Below, piece by piece: positions 8,091 to 17,335 of a stretch of DNA of 27,810 nucleotides. The translations under genes were made by a program, and so were the position numbers. The notes under the pieces are model-generated. The model searched no databases and was not told the DNA's origin. It saw only the letters and a list, made by a program, of their open reading frames with translations. Every line of letters begins with the position of its first letter. The stretch's first letter is position 1. This DNA comes from Schoenoplectus triqueter (lineage: Eukaryota > Streptophyta > Magnoliopsida > Poales > Cyperaceae): assembly GCA_964058805.1 (NCBI GenBank), contig CAXKVV010001847.1, positions 1-27,810 of the forward strand, given 5' to 3'.

Positions 8091-8625
8091 TTAGACCAGC
8101 TAAGTGCTCCGAATCTAATTTTGTGTATAAGGCAACACTGAATCCATGAATCTGCCAAGTGCTTAGAATTCATGATTTGAAAGATCAAATAAGACAACTG
8201 TAGGGACTCTGTCCACTGTCTTCTGATTCCTGTGTCTTGAACTGTTGTTAATGACTTGACGTGCTAGTAAGACTAAACTGATCTGTTTGTAAGTTTATCT
8301 TCTAGTCTATGAGATCGAACTGACCTGTTTGTAAGTTCATCTCCTAAATCACAAGATTGAACTGATTTATTTGTAAGTTCATCTTCTAAACGGTGAAATT
8401 ATACTTATCTGTTTGTAAGTTCATTCACTAACACACCTACTTCAATGTTAAATTGGTTTAGCGCTTCATGTTTGACTTTGTGTGTAGAAGTGTTCCTAGG
8501 TTTATGAATCTGCTCAGTGTCTGGAATTCATGATCTAGAAGATAAGTAAGATGTGTATGTGGGTCATATCTACTAATCTTCTAATTTACCAACCTCAAGA
8601 TCAACTGGCTTAGCGCTTCAGGTTG
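8091..8625 (+). repeat. Class II hairpins, unit B
   Basis: Hairpins with the loop motif YTGSCWHAGYGCTTNRG are TTAGA/TCTAA (8091-8118), CATGAAT/ATTCATG (8145-8174), a weaker CAA-GTTAAA/TTTGAC-TTG (about 8443-8480), ATGAAT/ATTCAT (8504-8531) and CAAC/GTTG (8602-8625). The CAATGTTAA hairpin of unit A is changed here but still pairs with one mismatch and wobbles. Confidence 0.65.
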
Positions 8626-9202
8626 TATTTTATGTGATTGGTCATTAACTAGCAAGAATGAACTGATCTGTTTATAAGTTCGTCTTCTAGATCAATAAAG
8701 ATTGAGTTGATATGTTTGTAAACTCATCTTCTATCTCTCCATAGAGATTAATCTAGTCTGTTTGTAAGATCATCTCTCGGAGTTATAAAGATTGAACTGA
8801 TCTGTTTGTAAGAACATCTTTCATTATCACCTAAAATAAACTGATCTGTTTGCAAGTTCATTTTCTACCAACCTACTTTCCTTATCCTGTATTAAATGAA
8901 CTGATCAGTTTATAAGTTCATCTTTTACTATTGCATCTGAATTGGATTGAGCTGCTCTGTTTATAAGTTCATTTCTTCTTTACCTCATAGAATTTGAACT
9001 GATATGTATGTAAGTTTATTTTCATTGTTTCTCAAACATCGAACTGATCTGTTAGTAAGTTCGTCTATCAACGCTTCATGTAAGTTGAATTGATCTATTT
9101 ATAAATTCAATTTACAATGTACTCTAAATATAGAACTGATCTATTGGTAAGTTCATCTTCTGCCATCCTACCCGTGCTGGACTGATCTGATTGTAAGTCC
9201 AG
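8274..9202 (+). repeat. Class III hairpin array, unit B (GATCTGTTTGTA loops)
   Basis: About 15 hairpins lie mostly 42-46 bp apart and share a 12-nt loop close to GATCTGTTTGTA, closed by a T-A pair. Stems differ but remain complementary: TAAACT/AGTTTA (8274-8297), GAACT/AGTTC (8317-8338), TGAGTT/AACTCA (8703-8726), TGAACT/AGTTCA (8897-8920), CGAACT/AGTTCG (9040-9063) and CTGGACT/AGTCCAG (9177-9202). At 9080-9115, GTAAGTTGAATT pairs with AATTCAATTTAC, 12 bp with one wobble. A few units are decayed (near 8395 and 8795), so not every hairpin is intact. Confidence 0.8.
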
Positions 9203-9244
9203 AGTGTTTCATAGTGACTCCGATCACTTGAACACTTGACCACT

Positions 9245-9527
9245 CGACCACTTGACTATCATTTAGCTATAGTATTTGCTTCCCCTTTCGAGATCCAGAG
9301 GTGCCTCGAGGTTAATAGTCCAGGGTAATTAATGGTGTGTGCTTGCGCCCATCGGAATCTATAAGGACTCACAATCACTGAAAATCTCTAAATGTGTATC
9401 CTAATGGGTCTGAACGGTGAATCTGAACAGACTTTAAACAAATGCACTCTTAGGAGGAATCTCTGTGTCCTTCTTCCACATCCCATTGCTCTGCAGTGGT
9501 GGAGGCGCGCGAAAAAGGGTCGCACAA
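9245..9527 (+). other. Conserved 3' block and end of unit B
   Basis: The part at 9292-9386 is the 93-percent-identical partner of 5560-5654 in unit A, without gaps. The terminal helix GTGTAT/ATGCAC (9394-9399 with 9442-9447) and inner GTCTG/CAGAC (9408-9432) follow. After these comes a pyrimidine-rich stretch and GGGTCGCACA. Confidence 0.65.
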
Positions 9528-10188
9528 CATCATGCACCTCTGCCTGTCGATTATCCACCGACCCCATAATTTGACGGGTTCGACCGTGCTAGAGTGTTTT
9601 CTTTTTAGATCAATATTATATTATTATTATTCTGTATATAATTTGATTTCAATTAAATTGAGCGATTATAATTACATATCTTTCAGTGTTTAGTGTGGAT
9701 GATCATATTCGAGTCTGAATTCTACTCCGTTTTTATATTATATTATTTAGCCGGCTTATTTAGGATCCCGATATGTCTGAAGGGTTTTCTCCTTTGACCT
9801 CTAGTTGGCACAGAGAAAGTTAGAAGCTCTCATTTGGCCCCTGGTTGGTATAGAAAGTCTCTCATTTGTATTATATTTCGTTTTATCATTTCACGGGTAG
9901 TTATCTCCTTTTGGCGATACGGCAACTGAAAGCATAACATCTTAATCCTTTTGGATTTTTATTTGAGAGATTTTGCTGCCCATTCCGATGGAGTCATCCC
10001 CGCCGATGTCGGCGTTGTATTCTTATTATGTTACTCTAGATTGTATATTATTTTGTATTATTATTATTTTATTTATTCTGTGATTGTTTTATTTTATTCA
10101 TTTAGCCTTTTGTATGCACGTCTCGTCGTGCGTAAGTGGCAGGATTAATCACCCCTAAACCGTTTTAATTTTTCTAGGGCGTGACATA
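9528..10188 (+). repeat. LTR-like 3' segment ending GGGCGTGACA
   Basis: This segment has no counterpart in unit A. It ends in TCTAGGGCGTGACA, a form often seen at the 3' end of plant Gypsy-type LTRs, but no primer-binding site follows. It contains the palindrome CGCCGATGTCGGCG (10001-10014) and a repeated CTCTCATTTG motif with SGTTGGYAYAGA. It may be the remnant of an LTR to which unit B belongs, or an unrelated insertion. The small plus frames here (for example 9951-10148) have no recognisable domain. Confidence 0.35.
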
Positions 10189-10304
10189 TATAGTTTGTTG
10201 ATATATCAATTTTGTACTAACTCATGTATAATTTTTGTAGATATACCGAATTTAGAGTTTGTAGTTATACTAAATATAAATGTCAAAGTGAGTCAACATA
10301 TATG

Positions 10305-10492
10305 AATTGGCTCATGAGCTAGCTCGTAGTAATGAGCCGAGCTTGAGCTAGACTTTTCAGCTCGAGGTATTTCATGAGCTAGACTCAACTCGACTCGAAT
10401 TTTCATAAGCTCGACTTAACTCGACTCGAATTTTCATGAACCGAGCTTGAGTTAAACCCAACTCACTCGAACTCGACTCATTTGCAATCCTA
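10305..10492 (-). mobile_element. hAT-like terminal region rich in GAGCTCGA words
   Basis: The stretch is built of repeated GAGCTNGA, AACTCGACTCGAATTTTCAT and CGAGCTTGAG words. Read on the minus strand it begins TAGGATTGCAAATGAGTCGAG, which resembles the TAGGG-TG-CAAA termini with GAGCTCGAG subterminal repeats of plant hAT elements. The other terminus was not found, so this is probably a truncated end. Confidence 0.45.
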
Positions 10493-11075
10493 TTTACTAT
10501 TTACTGGCACTGCAGAATGTTTTGGACTTGCTTTTACCGAATATAATATAATGTTGCTCCGGGATATTTTTATTGTAGAATTTAATTTAGAGCGGTTCTT
10601 GTATGAATTAATTTTTTTAGTAGTTATCAAATTTGAATAAATCACAACAGTTAATACCAACTAGATTTTTACATCTTCAAAACAAATTTTTAATTTTCAT
10701 TGTATTTTAATTGCCTAAAATTTTATCATCGATAATAATATTAGATGCGTGCGGTAAGGTTTGATACTTAATTAATGATGAAATTTGGTACAAATGTTAC
10801 TCTTTATCATGTTATTTAAAATTACAGATACCTATATTAATTGATTTTGATGTAATTTTAAATGGCTCTTAAAGTTGGATGAAATATTATACACACACAA
10901 TATTAATGAATGATATTAATTCGTTATATATAGAACAATTTCAATATTATTCTTAATTGCCTGTACATTGTTGTGCATATAATTTGGTCTCAGAAAAAAA
11001 TTCGTATTCTCAGAGACCTTCTAGACTCGTATATTTAATGAAACCCACCGGGCCACAAGACAACCTTCCAGACTA
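10493..11075. other. No gene or clear repeat seen
   Basis: AT-rich sequence between the hAT-like end and the ATT microsatellite. It has no open frame of note and no inverted repeat that I could extend. Confidence 0.4.

Positions 11076-11146
<71 letters not shown>
11076..11146. repeat. (ATT)n microsatellite
   Basis: An uninterrupted run of about 23-24 ATT triplets. Such tracts are length-variable and prone to assembly error. Confidence 0.95.
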
Positions 11147-11150
<4 letters not shown>

Positions 11151-11159
11151 TTAGAGCAA

Positions 11160-11637
11160 GCGTTCAAAAGAATTAATAATTGAATTACATCAGCCATGTG
11201 TGCTGTCTCTAGAAACCTCAGTGACTATAAAGATCAAAATTTGTTGGGTTGACACTGTGAGCTGTGACTGAGCATAAGAGGATAGAGGATCACACCTGTA
11301 AGGCTGTAACGAGAAGAGAGCACCGATCAATCTAGTGAAATTGACAGAACCAACTTCATATTTCCCAAAAGCAAGTGATTCCCTTGACATCATGACATGT
11401 ACTGCATTTTTGTTGTTATTAGATGTGTACTTCGTTCTCGAAAATTATAAAGATTGGAAATAATTTTAAAGTGACGCACTTTACCAGAATGGTGAGTTTT
11501 GTTTTTAAAAAAGAATAACATTTATAATTTGAACATCAAATTTTGAATTATTAACTGCATGTTATTATAATTTTTGTCGTTATCGTTATTACTAAGGACA
11601 TAAATTGGAAATTGTAAATTTGAGAGTGGGAAATACT
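11160..11637 (-). pseudogene. Tandem module, copy 1 (possible exon relic)
   Basis: This is the first of three degenerate copies of a module. The part at 11285-11600 matches 12324-12625: GAGGATCACACCTGTA, then AGTGAAATTGACAG, then GATGTGTAC, then TAATTTTAAAGTGA. On the minus strand a 67-codon frame (11190-11393) contains EVGSVNFTRLIG and matches copy 2 (EDGAVNFTALIE). A TTACAG/GTGTGATCC acceptor-like site follows on the minus strand in both. I do not recognise the protein. It may be an exon fragment of a decayed gene, or chance frames in a non-coding repeat. Confidence 0.35.
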
Positions 11638-12055
11638 TGATGATTTAATATTTTTTCTGTGTCATTAAATACCATTAATTTATTTTTTAATTTATATTTC
11701 AAAATTTGACATTTGAATTTGAAATCTGAACCCGTTGATTTTTATTAATTTTCATGTTAGTGTACTATCATAAATTTTTTATTATTTTTGAAACTCATTT
11801 TATATTTAATCAAATGATAATGAAATGAATGAATCTAGTTAACTATGATTGATTAATTTCTTTGCATTCATTTTGTTATCATTTGATCTAGTATAAAAAA
11901 TGAGTTTCAAATAACATGAAACTTTATGAGAGTGCATATAACATGAAAATTAACAAAACTAATAGTTTAGATTTTAAATTTGAATGTCAAATTTTGAAAT
12001 ATAAATTAAAAAGCAATTTAATGACATTTGATAGCAAACAAAAATATTGACATCA
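11638..12055. mobile_element. Foldback MITE between tandem modules
   Basis: A long inverted repeat. The left arm from TGTCATTAAA (11660) through ATTTCAAAATTTGACATTTGAA to CAAATGATAATGAAATGAATG (about 11833) pairs with the right arm from CATTCATTTTGTTATCATTTG (about 11866) to TTTAATGACA (12026). A weaker outer extension (TGATG...AATATTTTT) reaches about 11638 and 12055. It has no coding capacity. Its insertion explains why copies 1 and 2 of the flanking module are about 1,039 bp apart while copies 2 and 3 are about 653 bp apart. I could not identify the target duplication. Confidence 0.75.
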
Positions 12056-12700
12056 GAATCCTCCTCTTCTTGGAATTAGTATGAACATCTCTGTGTTGTG
12101 CGCTTGCAAAATATTGCTCTTTACTAATTAAAACTCAGGACTAATCAAATTAGGAACAACAGAAATAAAAGCATACTGAAATTAATATATATGCAAATAG
12201 TTGCTAAATTGGTAATGTGATAAAATTAAAATAAATTTGTACAATTACAGCGAAGTAGATGCTCTAACCTCCAAAGACAATACCTTCTTTATCACTATTT
12301 TGGGGATGACATTGGGAGCATGAGAGGATCACACCTGTAACAGGAAGAGACCTTATTTCGATCAATGCAGTGAAATTGACAGCCCCATCTTCACATTCCC
12401 TGAAGCAAGTGAATCCCTTGATATTTACCGTTTTTTGTTGTTGTACTAGATGTGTACAATTCGTTCTCAAAAGATATCAATGATTGGGAATAATTTTAAA
12501 GTGATGCATTCTTTTTTTTTTCCAGAAAATGTTAAGTTCTTTAAAAAAATAATAATAAGATTTTTTTGTTTGAACATCAAATTTTGAATTATTAACAGTT
12601 TGTTATTGTTATTGTTATTACCCTTTTTAATAATATAACTTGCAAATGTAAAAATTTAGGGATTAAAACACTTTCTAATTTAACAATTTTATTAAATTAA
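12056..12700 (-). pseudogene. Tandem module, copy 2 (possible exon relic)
   Basis: Copy 2 of the 0.63-kb module. A 68-codon minus frame (12264-12470) includes GFTCFRECEDGAVNFTALIE, alignable with copy 1. The left part (AACATCTCTGTGTTGTGCGCTTGCAAAA) matches copy 3 at about 12757. The two peptide frames share only a short core, so protein-level selection is not demonstrated. Confidence 0.35.
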
Positions 12701-12739
12701 CAAGTTTTTCTAAAATGTGAATCCAATATTTACAATTTT

Positions 12740-12990
12740 GTTCGAATTATTATAAACATCTCCATCTCCATAGTTGCAAAAAAAAAAAATCTTTTTTACT
12801 GATTAAGAATTATCACGTCATCAAATTAACAATTACAGTAAAAACAAAGTGATTAATGGATATGTACAAAAATACTTAATTAATGAATAAAGTAAATTTC
12901 TTCAATTCCAGTGACTCTTAACCTCCATAAGACACATGCATGTACCTCAATTCCCTTCTCTATCACTATTTGAGCATATTATTCTTAATT
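12740..12990 (-). pseudogene. Tandem module, copy 3 (partial)
   Basis: The partial third copy matches copy 2 over AAACATCTCCATCTCCATAG-TTGCAAAA and CTCTTAACCTCC-ATAAGACA to TATCACTATTT (12745-12985), then diverges. It has no VNFT-like frame. The offset from copy 2 is about 653 bp. Confidence 0.45.
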
Positions 12991-13860
12991 ATTCGTTAAC
13001 TAATTTTATGTTGATATTTTGCATTCCAGCTCTTGCATGTTTCTTAGAGTTACAATACAATTGCAGGAAAAAAATAATCAAATTAGCGTGTGAATCATCA
13101 TCTCATGCTCATAATAGGGGAAATATGCAAAAACTAAATTTTTCCAATTCTACTTTCTTTAAAAGTGTGTGGAGCTCAGGCCAACATTTGGCGCCTAAAG
13201 GCGATCGTTGCTTAAATATCTACACAAATATCTGTTAAAGTGTATATTCCACATTCTTGGGTTGCTCAGAAACACGAAAAGAAAGCTTGTCCACATAAAA
13301 TTTCTTTGCAAACGTGTGGTGAATCATGGCCTAACTACATTTTTTGGGTCTAATTAAAGGTGTTCACAAACAGATGAAATAGAAATTAGTATGATATTTA
13401 TGACCACAATATATATCTACGGACCACAAAAGCTACAACATGTCTGATGCCTCTGTTGAGGTGAGAATTTATCCTGACTACAATATAAATATTGATAAAC
13501 CTACTTTTTGTCCAAGCTCCAACCTTTTGACTAAAATAAAAATTCAATGTCTCGTCTATGAGGAAGGCGACATGAGTTATTCCATGTAAGCCACCTGTCC
13601 AGAAAAGCCCTCCTGGTTGTTAGATCACCACTTATGATACTTTTGCCACATAGGTCCTTACGTCATCATTTGATAGTGACTGGAGGCTTCATTTAAGCTT
13701 AATTACACACGTGTTTATTTTTTAGCATAATGTTTCCAGTGATTTTGGAATTATTGAAGGATGGAAGGGAAGGAAAGTAATTACACAGACTATGAGATAT
13801 AATGATTTTTCACTTTTTGCTTTTTTGTTCTTTTTCATTGCTTTTTTTCTTTTGTTTTTC
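12991..13860. other. No gene seen; one GGCGCC site
   Basis: AT-rich sequence without a convincing gene. A 100-codon plus frame (12936-13238) starts inside the partial repeat copy and has no recognisable domain. TTTGGCGCCTAAAGGCG at 13187-13203 weakly recalls retroelement primer-binding sites, without supporting LTR structure. Confidence 0.4.
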
Positions 13861-13868
13861 AAGCCGAG

Positions 13869-13906
13869 GTCGGCCAGAAGATTTTGCAAATTATGAGCTG
13901 GCCGAC
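13869..13906. other. Perfect 9-bp GC-rich inverted repeat
   Basis: GTCGGCCAG (13869-13877) and CTGGCCGAC (13898-13906) are perfectly complementary around a 20-nt AT-rich spacer. In this AT-rich setting a GC-rich perfect hairpin stands out. No poly-T terminator geometry applies to a plant RNA polymerase II gene, so the role is unknown. Confidence 0.6.
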
Positions 13907-13929
13907 ATTTGCATTGCATTTTTTTAATT

Positions 13930-14685
13930 CAATACAAACTATATATCAAAATATTTTACGAAATAAAAATTATATTTTTAGCATTTTTCTTGCTACCTTT
14001 TTATTAGGAAGAAATATATTGATTTTGTCCTAAATTATGCTTTGTCTTTTGTAATAGTCCCTCCTTCAAAAAAGTAAAAAAAATAGAGAAAATATAAAAA
14101 AATGTTTACTATCTAAAATATTATAGTTAAAATTTTAGAATTTATACTATGAGGTTTTTCTATGTATATTACATTAAGCAAATCGTATTGAGCACTTCAA
14201 TCGATCGTTTGAAATTTAAGAATTATTATTTGCATCATCAAGTGTATATGACCGATCTTAAAAGTTTTTTATCATTCAATATGATACTTCTCAGACAATT
14301 AGTTCATCAATAGCTTAAAACAAATCAGAATCTTTTGGGAGCTGTAAATCAATCCTTGACCAATAGTTATTAAACTTCTATGAGGCGGGCCCAATTTAGG
14401 CAAAATTAATCCAAACAAGTTCACAGGCCTTAGGCCTGTTATATAGCCTTAAAATAGTTCTGCTACATCAAGCTATCTAACCCACTTTTCTTCTCGCTAA
14501 GCTAAAATTCGTTATAGATTATGACCAAGAGAAGAAACTAGTTTCAATAAATTAGGATGCTATTAAAAGTCCTTCAGAATAAATTTCTCAAGAAAATCTT
14601 TCTATCTATTTTTTTTCATTTTTGACAAAAATATATTTTTTGTAACTAACTTTTTATTTTTGACAAAAATTACGTCAATCTATAC
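13930..14685. other. No gene seen; short palindrome at 14423
   Basis: AT-rich sequence. The only structure noted is ACAGGCC-tta-GGCCTGT at 14423-14439. Confidence 0.4.
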
Positions 14686-14687
14686 AA

Positions 14688-14826
14688 GTGAGTCAGATAT
14701 TTAGATGTATGACTCAGATATTTAAATCTATGACTTAGATATTTAGATATGAGACTCAGATATTTAGATATGAGATTTAGATATTTAAATATATAACTTA
14801 GATATTCAGATATGTGACTCAGTTAT
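14688..14826. repeat. Minisatellite, about 20-bp period
   Basis: Six to seven tandem copies of a unit like GACTCAGATATTTAGATATG. A related minisatellite with unit GAACTAAGTATTTAGATAAGT is at 17191-17335. Both lie just left of foldback elements of the same family. Confidence 0.8.
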
Positions 14827-14976
14827 GTAGTAAAAAAATAACAAGAGAGAAAAAAATCTTGTAAAATAAAATAACATGAAAGAAACTGACAAATATTATA
14901 TGAGTTATATAGAAAAATACGTGTGACATAAGAGAGGGAAGAAAAATCTCAAAAAAAAATTGAGTATTTTATATAT

Positions 14977-15306
14977 GGGAAGGGATCCTTTGATAATGGG
15001 TTATCTTGACAATGAATCTACAAATAAATACGAAAAAAATCTAAAAATAGAAAAAAATCTGATAAATATGTTCATCTACTTATAGATTTATGGTGATTAA
15101 AATTTCATGCAATTGTATTATTTCTTGTTAGTCCTTCAAAGACCATCAAAATATTATGTACTTCACAACATATTAAACGTACTGAAATTGCATAAAATTT
15201 AAATCAACAAGTAGAAGAACATATCTATAAGTTTTTTTTATTATTTTTAAAAAAAATCATATTTATTTGAAGATCCATTGTCAAGATTGTCAAGTGATCC
15301 CTTCCC
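14977..15306. mobile_element. Foldback MITE, GGGAAGGGATC family, copy 1
   Basis: Inverted repeat of about 330 bp. The left end is GGGAAGGGATCC with TTATCTTGACAATGAATCTACAAATAAATA; the right end reads the complement of GGGAAGGGATC with TCTTGACAATGGATCTTCAAATAAATA. The arms continue inward through ATGTTCATCTACTTATAGATTTATGG and its mirror. TATATA flanks both ends, so the element may have inserted at TA. It is non-coding. Confidence 0.8.
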
Positions 15307-15347
<41 letters not shown>

Positions 15348-15743
15348 TAAAGATACCATGAGCTTAACTCAAAAAGTACATCAAATCATTTTCAAATTTT
15401 AATTTATCATACTCATTGAATTATTTATATGAAAATCTTGTGGGATGCAAAAATTTGGAATATTTTGAGCTTTTTAACTTGTGGTTTTTAATTTTTAAAA
15501 TGAGCTCTAAAAATAATAATAATATATTCAATCTTTCAACATTATTTTTAAAAATTAAAAATGGTGACTTAAAAAATTCAAAACACTTCAAATTTTTGCA
15601 TCCCATAATATTTTCATATAAAAAATTTAATGATCATGATAAATTAAATTTTAGAGATGATTTGATTTACTTTTTGAGTTAAACTCACGGAAGACCTCCG
15701 TGAGCTTAAGTTCGCAGTATCTTTACTCTCTCTCTATATATAT
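15307..15743. mobile_element. Foldback MITE with TA/GA ends, copy 1
   Basis: A long palindrome. The left arm (TA)n(GA)n-TAAAGATACCATGAGCTTAACTC is mirrored by the right arm GAGTTAAACTCACGG...GTATCTTTA-(CT)n(TA)n. The centre also folds: plus and minus frames at 15416-15682 and 15421-15606 encode near-identical peptides, which shows the symmetry rather than a gene. It abuts the preceding MITE directly. TA-rich ends recall microsatellite-targeting MITEs such as the rice Micron family; this parallel is inference. Confidence 0.8.
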
Positions 15744-15975
15744 GATGTAATATAGTAAGAATTGGTAGTATTTACCAAAATTATATTTTTACATAATTTT
15801 GGTTAAGATAGATAAAGACCGATTTTGGTTAAATCCTATGATTACAAATAATTTGTGCAAGAATCAACTTAGAAAAGATGAAGGAATGATACACAAAGGT
15901 AAGTTGAATATTATATGCAAAAATATGAGAAATATGTCTAAAGTATTCAGTCAAATATCAATTACCAAAAAGAGT
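15744..15975. other. No gene or clear repeat seen
   Basis: AT-rich spacer. A 60-codon plus frame here has no recognisable domain. Confidence 0.35.
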
Positions 15976-17090
15976 AATTGATGTAAAACGATGCAACACA
16001 AGAAATACAATTCTTTGAAGATTTTGATTATGAGAAGAAAATAATGCAAGTGCAGAAATTAAAGAACACTCAAGATACTAACGGAGTTCGGTTATAGAAA
16101 TCTACGTCTCCGGGTCTCATCCCACTAACGAGATGTCACTTTATTACTAATAAAAGTGTGTTACAATTAAAAAGGTTTAGCTTCTTCACAAAAACAAGTG
16201 TAAGAAGATTAAAAACTAAAAAGAACAATGAAAGAGCACTCAAGGCTCAGAAAATATAGCACAACAGCTGAAAAGAAAATTGAGCCAAAACTCAATAATG
16301 TGCAAACCACTAATCAGAATAATAGTACAAGAATTCACTAGATTTGGCTAATTCAAGATATTTGTTTCTTATAATTTACAAGGAAGATTGTATGGGCTCT
16401 GTTTGCTGTAAGGTGAGTGCTCTGGATTGCTAAAAAATATTGAGGATTTTTTATGATGACATGATCCTAGAACACCACCTTAAATAAGTCATTTAACAGA
16501 GAAATCAAGTATTCTTGCACAGAGAATCGTTATAACGATTCATAAATCATTATAACGTTTCTATATAAAGATTTGAGTTTTCAAGAATACCCCTTGTTAG
16601 AATTTTAAGTAAGCATTATAACAGATCAGAAATGAATGGTATGAACCATTATAATAATTTAGTGAAACGTTGAACGCCTTACATAACGTTATAACGTTTT
16701 GACTGCTTTGACCAGACTTATGACAAATATATTATTCTTCAGAAATGTTATAACGATTCACTAATCGTTATACATTTCATGAATCATTGAACGCTCAACA
16801 AAGAATTACATAACGATAGACTCTGTTAATTTTGACACATCTCTGCTCATAGAAAAGACTTAGTCTATATTTGAGTATGCATTGAATCGTTATAACGATT
16901 CACGATTGAGGAATCATTATAACGCTTCTCTGCGGCAAAGAGTTTTTTCTTGCATAATTACAAAGAATATAAGATTTTGAATTATACCTTTATAAGTAAT
17001 ATGATCCTATGTCTTCATAGAAACTTCTGAATTGCTGTTGATCACTTCCTCTTGATATCCTTGAAATTTTTTAGGATCCTACAAGCAAGT
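15976..17090. mobile_element. LTR-like segment with GTTATAAC palindrome array
   Basis: The left part has GGAGTTCGGTTATAGAAATCTACGTCTCCGGGTC with flanking A-rich sequence, a pattern I associate with Copia-type plant LTRs. The part at 16525-16930 holds many copies of the palindromic words CGTTATAACG, ATCGTTATAACGAT and AACGTTATAACGTT. Exact TG/CA ends and a 5-bp target duplication were not found, so the assignment to a solo LTR is tentative. No reverse transcriptase or other coding sequence is present. Confidence 0.35.
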
Positions 17091-17157
17091 CTTAAAAAAA
17101 ATTATTATATTCAATAATATTTTACAAAATAATAAAATTAAAGAAATTGTTAAGTGT

Positions 17158-17161
<4 letters not shown>

Positions 17162-17191
<30 letters not shown>
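17162..17191. repeat. (TA)n microsatellite
   Basis: An uninterrupted TA run of about 30 bp that passes directly into the minisatellite to its right. Confidence 0.95.
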
Positions 17192-17194
<3 letters not shown>

Positions 17195-17335
17195 GATAAA
17201 TGAACTAGGTATTTAGATAAGTGAACTAAGTATTTAAATAGGTGAATGGATATTAAGATAGGTGAAATAGGTATTTCGATAGGTGAATTATTTATTCAGA
17301 TAAGTAAACTCAGTATTTAGATCATCCAACTCACT
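17191..17335. repeat. Minisatellite, 21-bp period
   Basis: About seven copies of a unit like TTTAGATAAGTGAACTAAGTA, clearly related to the minisatellite at 14688-14826. It occupies the place where the left terminus of the following foldback element would be expected. Confidence 0.8.

Larger units (their letters stand above)
5796..9527 (+). other. Tandem non-coding unit B with structured hairpins
   Basis: This is the second, head-to-tail copy of unit A. Its TATA box lies only 55 bp after the end of A. All parts of A are present in order: leader, pyrimidine-rich part, short AT-rich middle (about 7300-7715), class I, II and III hairpins, conserved block and GGGTCGCACA (9518-9527). The array loop differs from A (GATCTGTTTGTA, 12 nt, instead of GATCTGTAGTA, 11 nt), and its closing pair is T-A instead of C-G throughout. 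The frames inside, such as a 132-codon minus frame at 6893-7291, have no counterpart in A. The tandem layout recalls repeated RNA genes, but a recombined non-autonomous retroelement is equally possible. Confidence 0.7.

Noticed and set aside
1290..9527. Endogenous pararetrovirus or LTR pair for units A and B
   Set aside because: There is no reverse transcriptase, movement or coat-protein frame, no primer-binding site and no internal domain between the copies, only 55 bp from the end of A to the TATA box of B. A derived non-autonomous element stays possible, but is not shown.
13187..13203. TTTGGCGCCTAAAGGCG as a retrotransposon primer-binding site
   Set aside because: Match to known sites is limited to TGGCGCC; no LTR end upstream and no retroelement coding sequence downstream.
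12936..13238. 100-codon plus frame
   Set aside because: It starts inside the partial third copy of the tandem module, has no domain and no counterpart in copies 1 and 2.
15416..15682. Similar peptides encoded on opposite strands (also 18647-18850 and 18932-19138)
   Set aside because: The similarity is a direct result of the palindromic MITE sequence, not of paralogous genes.
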